Assembly (NCBI RefSeq): GCF_041296385.1
Contig: NC_091020.1
Span: 31,266,001 to 31,330,000, forward strand
Direction of reading: 5' to 3'
From: Aphelocoma coerulescens
Lineage: Eukaryota > Chordata > Aves > Passeriformes > Corvidae
DNA: 64,000 nucleotides
The position numbers were made by a program, and so were the translations under genes. Under the pieces are notes generated by a model, which had not been told where the DNA came from, did not search any database, and saw nothing but the letters and a program-made list of their open reading frames with translations. Below are positions 59,141 through 64,000 of this stretch, piece by piece (positions within the stretch are counted from its first letter, which is position 1; each line of letters begins with the position of its first letter).

Positions 59141-62100
59141 GGAAGGATGTATCAGGCATTCAAAATCTTCAGGGTGAAGTCCTCTGGAGCAGTATTGAAA
59201 TAGCCTTTTTTGGTTTTGTTGTTAATCTCACTTTGAAAACTGAATTTATTCTCATGAAATAACTTCCTTATTTGCAATCTAACTTGTAAGAAAATATTTA
59301 CACCGCATACACTGGCTTATTTATCTATTAAGTGAGCCATATGGCCTCAAGACTGGCAATTTAAGTGGGAACAGACAACAAATAAACGGTGCAGAAAGCT
59401 AAACCTCAGAGAGCCACAAAGGCTGGTTCAGAGATGAGCTTGAATTGAGACAAAAAGAACCATTTCCCAAGGCATGAGAAGAGTCTTACACAGAGGTCCT
59501 TGGGGAAGCCATGGGATCATCAGAGGCGTCTGTTGCTCTATTACAGGTGTGTCAGTGTGCAGAGCAGACCCCAAACCTCTGGCCCCTGCTGTATCCATCA
59601 GCTCAGTGACCTCTGCCCACCACGTGCTGGACCATCAGCCCCCCTCCAGCCCAGCCCTGCCGCGATCCCATCAGCTCTGGAAACGGGAGGAGTCCCAAGG
59701 GAGGCCCAGCAGGCTGAATTTTATCAAACACAAGGACCCAGTGCTCCTGGATTCTGGCCACCCATGGCAGATGGACAAAGCAGGCTGAGGCTGGTGCAGC
59801 CATTTGCAGGAATCTGGCAAAGCTGAGCACAAACCAGCGTCCTGAGGGTGCAAAACCCGCCTGGCTGCTCGCTCCCTTGGGCTTCTCAGATTTCTGATGC
59901 TGGTGAGGGGGGAGGGAAGAATGTAAAACAAGATTTCTCTAGCTGCCCTAATCTATGTTATGCCCCTTTTAAGCTTTCTCCTCACATTTCTAAGTACAGA
60001 CATGGCTCTCACTGCACAATGTGGGATAGATACCAACCAAGGACATGGATATCCCACTTATTTGCACTCAGTAGGAAACAACAGCAGGGTCAGTGGGGAA
60101 ATGGGAGCTGCCAGGGGAAGGAAGGGGCAGATTTCAATTTTCTGCATTTCAGCAGGGCTAGGAAAGATTAAATGGGTCACCCCACTTTGAAGGGTTATCC
60201 CATTATTGAAGTTCTAAGCAGTGTTGGAGCATAAAGGTTTTGGGCACAAAAATGTCTGGGGTTATCTTCGGAAAACAAATGTGTTTTAAAAGGCTTGAGT
60301 CTTAACAGAGAGTCTGAGTGGAGGGAAATACTGGAGTGATGGGAATTTTAAAAGGCCCAAGGTATAAGCATTTACACAGCAACCTGATTTGGAAACCAAG
60401 AAATAGGAAGACAAGTTTAGTTTGTTAAAAGGTTCATTTCTTTTCTGATTTCTATAGCAGAGTGTTTTTATCATGTGAAACGATAGTCAGTGCCACAGCT
60501 AGTTAAATATAACAAGTGGGAGAGAGAAGGGAAATAATTCTGAAACCTTTATAAAATGAAAGCTTTCTTCTAACTCAGGAGTAATAAATAAAATCAAGTA
60601 TTTGCCCTCAGGGAAGAACTTAACTCCAATTCAGCTAAAGGAATCTTTTGCCAAGGCATGGCTTTGCCCTCACAGACTGTTACCGTGCCTTCTCTTTTTG
60701 GGAGTCAGAGCCACTCTGCATTTAATAGCTGTGCACTACCAAAAGTCACCCTGAAGGAGCCAACAGAGCCAATAAAACCTGGACAAGGCTGATTTCTAAC
60801 AACTGCAGTCCCCTAAAGCAGGACTTCAGCCTGCAAGGCTTATCAGGCAGCTGCACAACCCATCGACCATCACACCTCCATCCATCACAGCACCACGAGG
60901 AGCCTGTTCCTCACAAGAATGCAAAATTTGCAGAGCTTTTTTGCTGTGCAGGATGGTTTCCCCAACTTCCACGAGAAGCTATTCCAGGTTGGAGGGCTCA
61001 TTTCAGAAGGGGTTCCCAGCAAGCCAGTTTATCACACTGAGAACCATTTGCAATCCAAGTTCATTTTCCCCATCCATCTGAAAACCACACAGAAGCCAAA
61101 CAAAATGACATGTGAAGGTCACAAGTTTCCCCCTTCTTCTTTCACCACAATCTTCCTTCCTTCAAAAGCAAAACAAACCCTGGAATTAAAAGCAAATCAG
61201 AACCTTTTATGATGTGGGGAAGGACAGTGCAATGAGTTGAATGATGGCAAGATGGCCAATGACTTTCTATAATAAGTCTTAGATTAGCCACAACTTCAAG
61301 TGCAACAGGCCAAAACTCTTTTTAATTCCATCTATATAAAACCAAAGTGACTTTCCAGTGACCTCAATAGAGCTGCTCCAAATTTACTACGGTATGATTC
61401 AAAGTAGTGTGGAAAGGGAATGTATAAACAAGGTCCTATTCAGGCTGGCTTGTGACAAATGGTGACATTTTCTTCTTGGAATAAAACCTGTCAAAATAAT
61501 GTAATTAAGCAGAGAATGCCTTTGCCACACAGAATTTATTTTCAAACACCAAAAACATCCTATATAAAGTAAATCCATGTTCTTCTTGTTTTCCAGAAGT
61601 CTCATTTCCAGCATGGCTTCCTCTCCTCCTTGGAAGACTTCCTGAGCTAGGCTGCATTAACCTCAAAACACCTGAAATAATCCAAAAGTGTGTGCAGCAG
61701 TAAGGGGGTGCTGAGGCAATACTGCAATCTTTTTTCCCAACCTGGCTCTTTCTGCATTCCTGTTTTCCCTGTATGTTTACAAAAGGTAAGTACTCTTCCA
61801 AAAGTATTACGCCTCAGAGCAAGATAAACAAGCCATTGAATAGATGCACCTATAACTGTTCACAGGCTGCTCCAAAGTGTGTTACAACTCCTTTGCAAAG
61901 AAAACAAATCACACAGAATCATGCTCACGCTGTGAAACAGTCCGGGGAAGACTTGGGAGTTGTTTCTAAATAAAAGCTTCTAGCACAGCAGCTGCTGTTG
62001 AGGGGTGGGATTGTTCATTTTGGGTACAGCTGCCTCCTGCTGCCTCCACAGCTCTCGAGCTGTTGTTAGCAGCTCTCACTGTACAGAAGACCCTGAAACT

Positions 62101-62459
62101 CCATAGCTCAGGCCCCCAAGGCAGCAGGATGCCCCAGAGCCTGCAGAGAACAGCAGCTTCCATTCCTTCCAAACACTCAATCAGCAAAATGACAAAAATC
62201 CCTCACAAGCAGCAGAAATGAGAATCTGCAAATAAACATGCAAAAAACCATGCAAAACCTCCCCTTCAGTGGGAAGAGGAGGTTGCATCCCACGTTCAGG
62301 TGTAGGGACTGAGCTTTCCCAGAAAAAAGTTCATCCCCACAAGGCCCAGCTAGGAATGTGCCTACAATAGCATGGAAATAATAATACACCAATAATCCAA
62401 TTCCAATAACAACACTGGAAAACGCTGAGTTTGCCAAAGCTGATTCATGTGTCTGAGGG

Positions 62460-62468
62460 TGGGGGGGG
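62460..62468. repeat. Short G run
   Basis: A run of about eight or nine G in a G-rich context (GAGGGTGGGG and on). It is too short to support a G-quadruplex call by itself. Confidence 0.6.
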
Positions 62469-64000
62469 AACAAAAGGTGAGTTTGACACATCTTGTTCCT
62501 GCCTCCTGTTTTTCTCTGCTTCTTTGAATTTTAAAATCCAAATGCTATAATTGGAATTGAGTGAAAAACAGAACTTGTGTCATATGAGAAACTGACATTC
62601 TGGCATGTTTTTCCATTGAATCAGAACCAAAAAAAAGTTAAAATTTCTCATGAATCCAAAAGAAATCCAGTTTTGAACGCATCCATATTGATACATTTTA
62701 AAATTTTGTTTTGAGAACATCAAAGCAATGTAACAAATTAAATCCTGCTAAAGTATATCAACATTTTTGTGTGAAGAATCCAAACAAACACAGAAACAAG
62801 GATTTTACCTTTCCAAAGCAAAACAAAAACATTTCTCGGCTGCAAATATCTGCACGATTGACACCTCTCAGTGAAACATTCTGATTTTGATGAAATTTCA
62901 TTTTCTGACAGAAAATTGTTCCATCAGGAATTTTAATGAGCTTTTCTTCAATACAAACATGTCTGTGTTACTCATGCCTAGGAGAAAATGTCACTTTGCA
63001 GTATTTTGCTTGGTTAGGTGCCTCCCCATTAGGATGAGGATTTTACACCAAGTCTGCCTTGGTTTCCCCACATTCCCCCCTCCCCATGCACAACATGCAC
63101 ATCTATCATCTGATTAAAAACATTATTTATCTTTATATATAAACATATATTTCCTAACAAGCCAAGACATTTATAAATAACTTATAATACTACAGCTGAG
63201 TGCTAAACATCATGATTTAGGATGAAAGAAGAAACCTTTCTGATCATTGTCCTTTAGTATTTCAAAGCCCATTTTTCATGTTTATTTGCTGTCACTGGTG
63301 ATAAGTGATTGCCTTGCTGTATTGCATTTCCCCTGCAATGGTGAGTTGTTTGCAAAGGGAATGGAGGACAAGCTGTCACATCAAAGAGAAAAGACTGAAA
63401 CCCACCAGGAGGTGAAGCAGGGGTTTATTGTCTTTTGCCCTGGGTTTTGACAGTTAATTAGCTCTCATCCAATTTATGCTTGTGTGGCAGCTACACCAGG
63501 GTCACCAGCAGCAACTCCAAGGTGAGGCCAATGCAAAGGATACAAGACAGGAGAAGTTGCAACACAGCCCCAGCAAAGCAAAAGGCTTCATCTCCCACCC
63601 CCAGCCGTGGCTGATGGACTCGTTCCCTAATGAAGCCTTTGACTTGTTTGTTTTTTCCCCTCACCACACCGAGGATCCTTTCAACAGCTTTGGGCACTGA
63701 GGAATTGCAGAAGTGGCTGCTAAATTAAGCAGTCAGAGTAGCAGCATCTGTGGAAAAACGCTGCCCCTTCAACTTTCTTCATGTCAGCTGCCTCGGGCAG
63801 AGGACGAGGAGGAAGATGACAGTGAGGAGGTGGTAATGAAGGGCTTCACTGAGATGCTCAGCAGGGTTGGACTTCACTGCCTGCTCTTCAGGACTTTTCA
63901 AAACCTCAGCCACATCTTCTGGCACTCAAGATTTTTCAAGACTTGACAAAGCAAGCGTTCTTTTCCCCTCTCATTACCTGTTCCTCTCTCTGCTGCTTTG

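Larger units (their letters stand above)
49564..64000. other. Gene-free unique sequence to window end
   Basis: No supported gene is visible in 14.4 kb. The G+C-richer pockets at 50.6-51.7, 57.0-57.7 and 59.5-59.9 kb generate overlapping frames of 100-155 codons on both strands that I consider spurious. The section 62545-62960 is rich in GAAA/TTTC words and might be an old, unrecognised repeat. Short repeats at 51062, 52542, 55561, 59004 and 59121 are listed separately. Nothing else is recognisable. Confidence 0.5.

Noticed and set aside
63713..63946. 77-codon frame with an acidic Glu/Asp cluster near the window end
   Set aside because: The acidic run comes from a short GAGGA-type stretch. 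The flanking residues match no granin or chaperone that I know, so coding is not supported.
1..64000. Bacterial or phage features, CRISPR arrays, operons, insertion sequences
   Set aside because: No direct-repeat/spacer arrays, no dense long frames and no ribosome-binding pattern were seen; CR1 fragments show a vertebrate nuclear genome.
1..64000. Endogenous retroviral long terminal repeats
   Set aside because: I saw no paired TG...CA-bounded repeats, no primer-binding site and no gag/pol-like frames. Short solo LTRs of unknown families could still be missed without a library search.

Overview
The window looks like a gene-free piece of a bird nuclear genome, either intergenic or deep intron. 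Three signs point to birds or a close relative. The only interspersed repeats I can recognise are fragments of the CR1 LINE family, with its 3' end made of 8-bp units of the type ATTCTGTG or ATCTATGA. No Alu-, B1- or L1-like material is visible. The base composition is moderately A+T-rich and CpG-poor. A passerine or other neognath bird is my guess; the species cannot be fixed from this sequence. The frames carry no bacterial signs: no operons, ribosome-binding sites or dense long ORFs.

I found no protein-coding gene, exon, tRNA, rRNA or known small RNA that I can support. The longest open frames (about 130 to 204 codons) lie mostly in locally G+C-rich spots. They overlap one another on both strands, resemble no family I know and lack convincing splice context. 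I list them as rejected.

Layout: 1-3060 is unique sequence. 3061-3135 is a CR1 end on the minus strand. 3136-9506 is unique, with a doubtful CR1 scrap near 5870. 9507-9581 is a strong fold-back. 9582-21602 is unique with small microsatellites. 21603-21806 is a minus-strand CR1. 22981-23150 is the only CpG-dense patch and holds two tandem GATA sites. A 28-base T run follows at 23324. 26401-26460 is an AT/GTAT microsatellite. 27257-27836 holds an acceptor-like site, a 131-codon frame, AATAAA and a 27-base A run, which together resemble a transcript end or a retrocopy. 29060-29130 and 32162-32500 are old plus-strand CR1 pieces. 34322-34410 is a 33-bp direct repeat around a CR1-tail-like core. 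49022-49145 and 49387-49563 are two CR1 elements with facing 3' ends. 49564-64000 is unique sequence with two long A runs near 59.0-59.1 kb.

No genes can be shown to work together here. The candidates for undescribed biology are the hairpin at 9507-9581, the CpG/GATA patch at 22981-23150, and the possible transcript end or retrocopy at 27257-27836. Each is an inference that needs alignment or RNA data.
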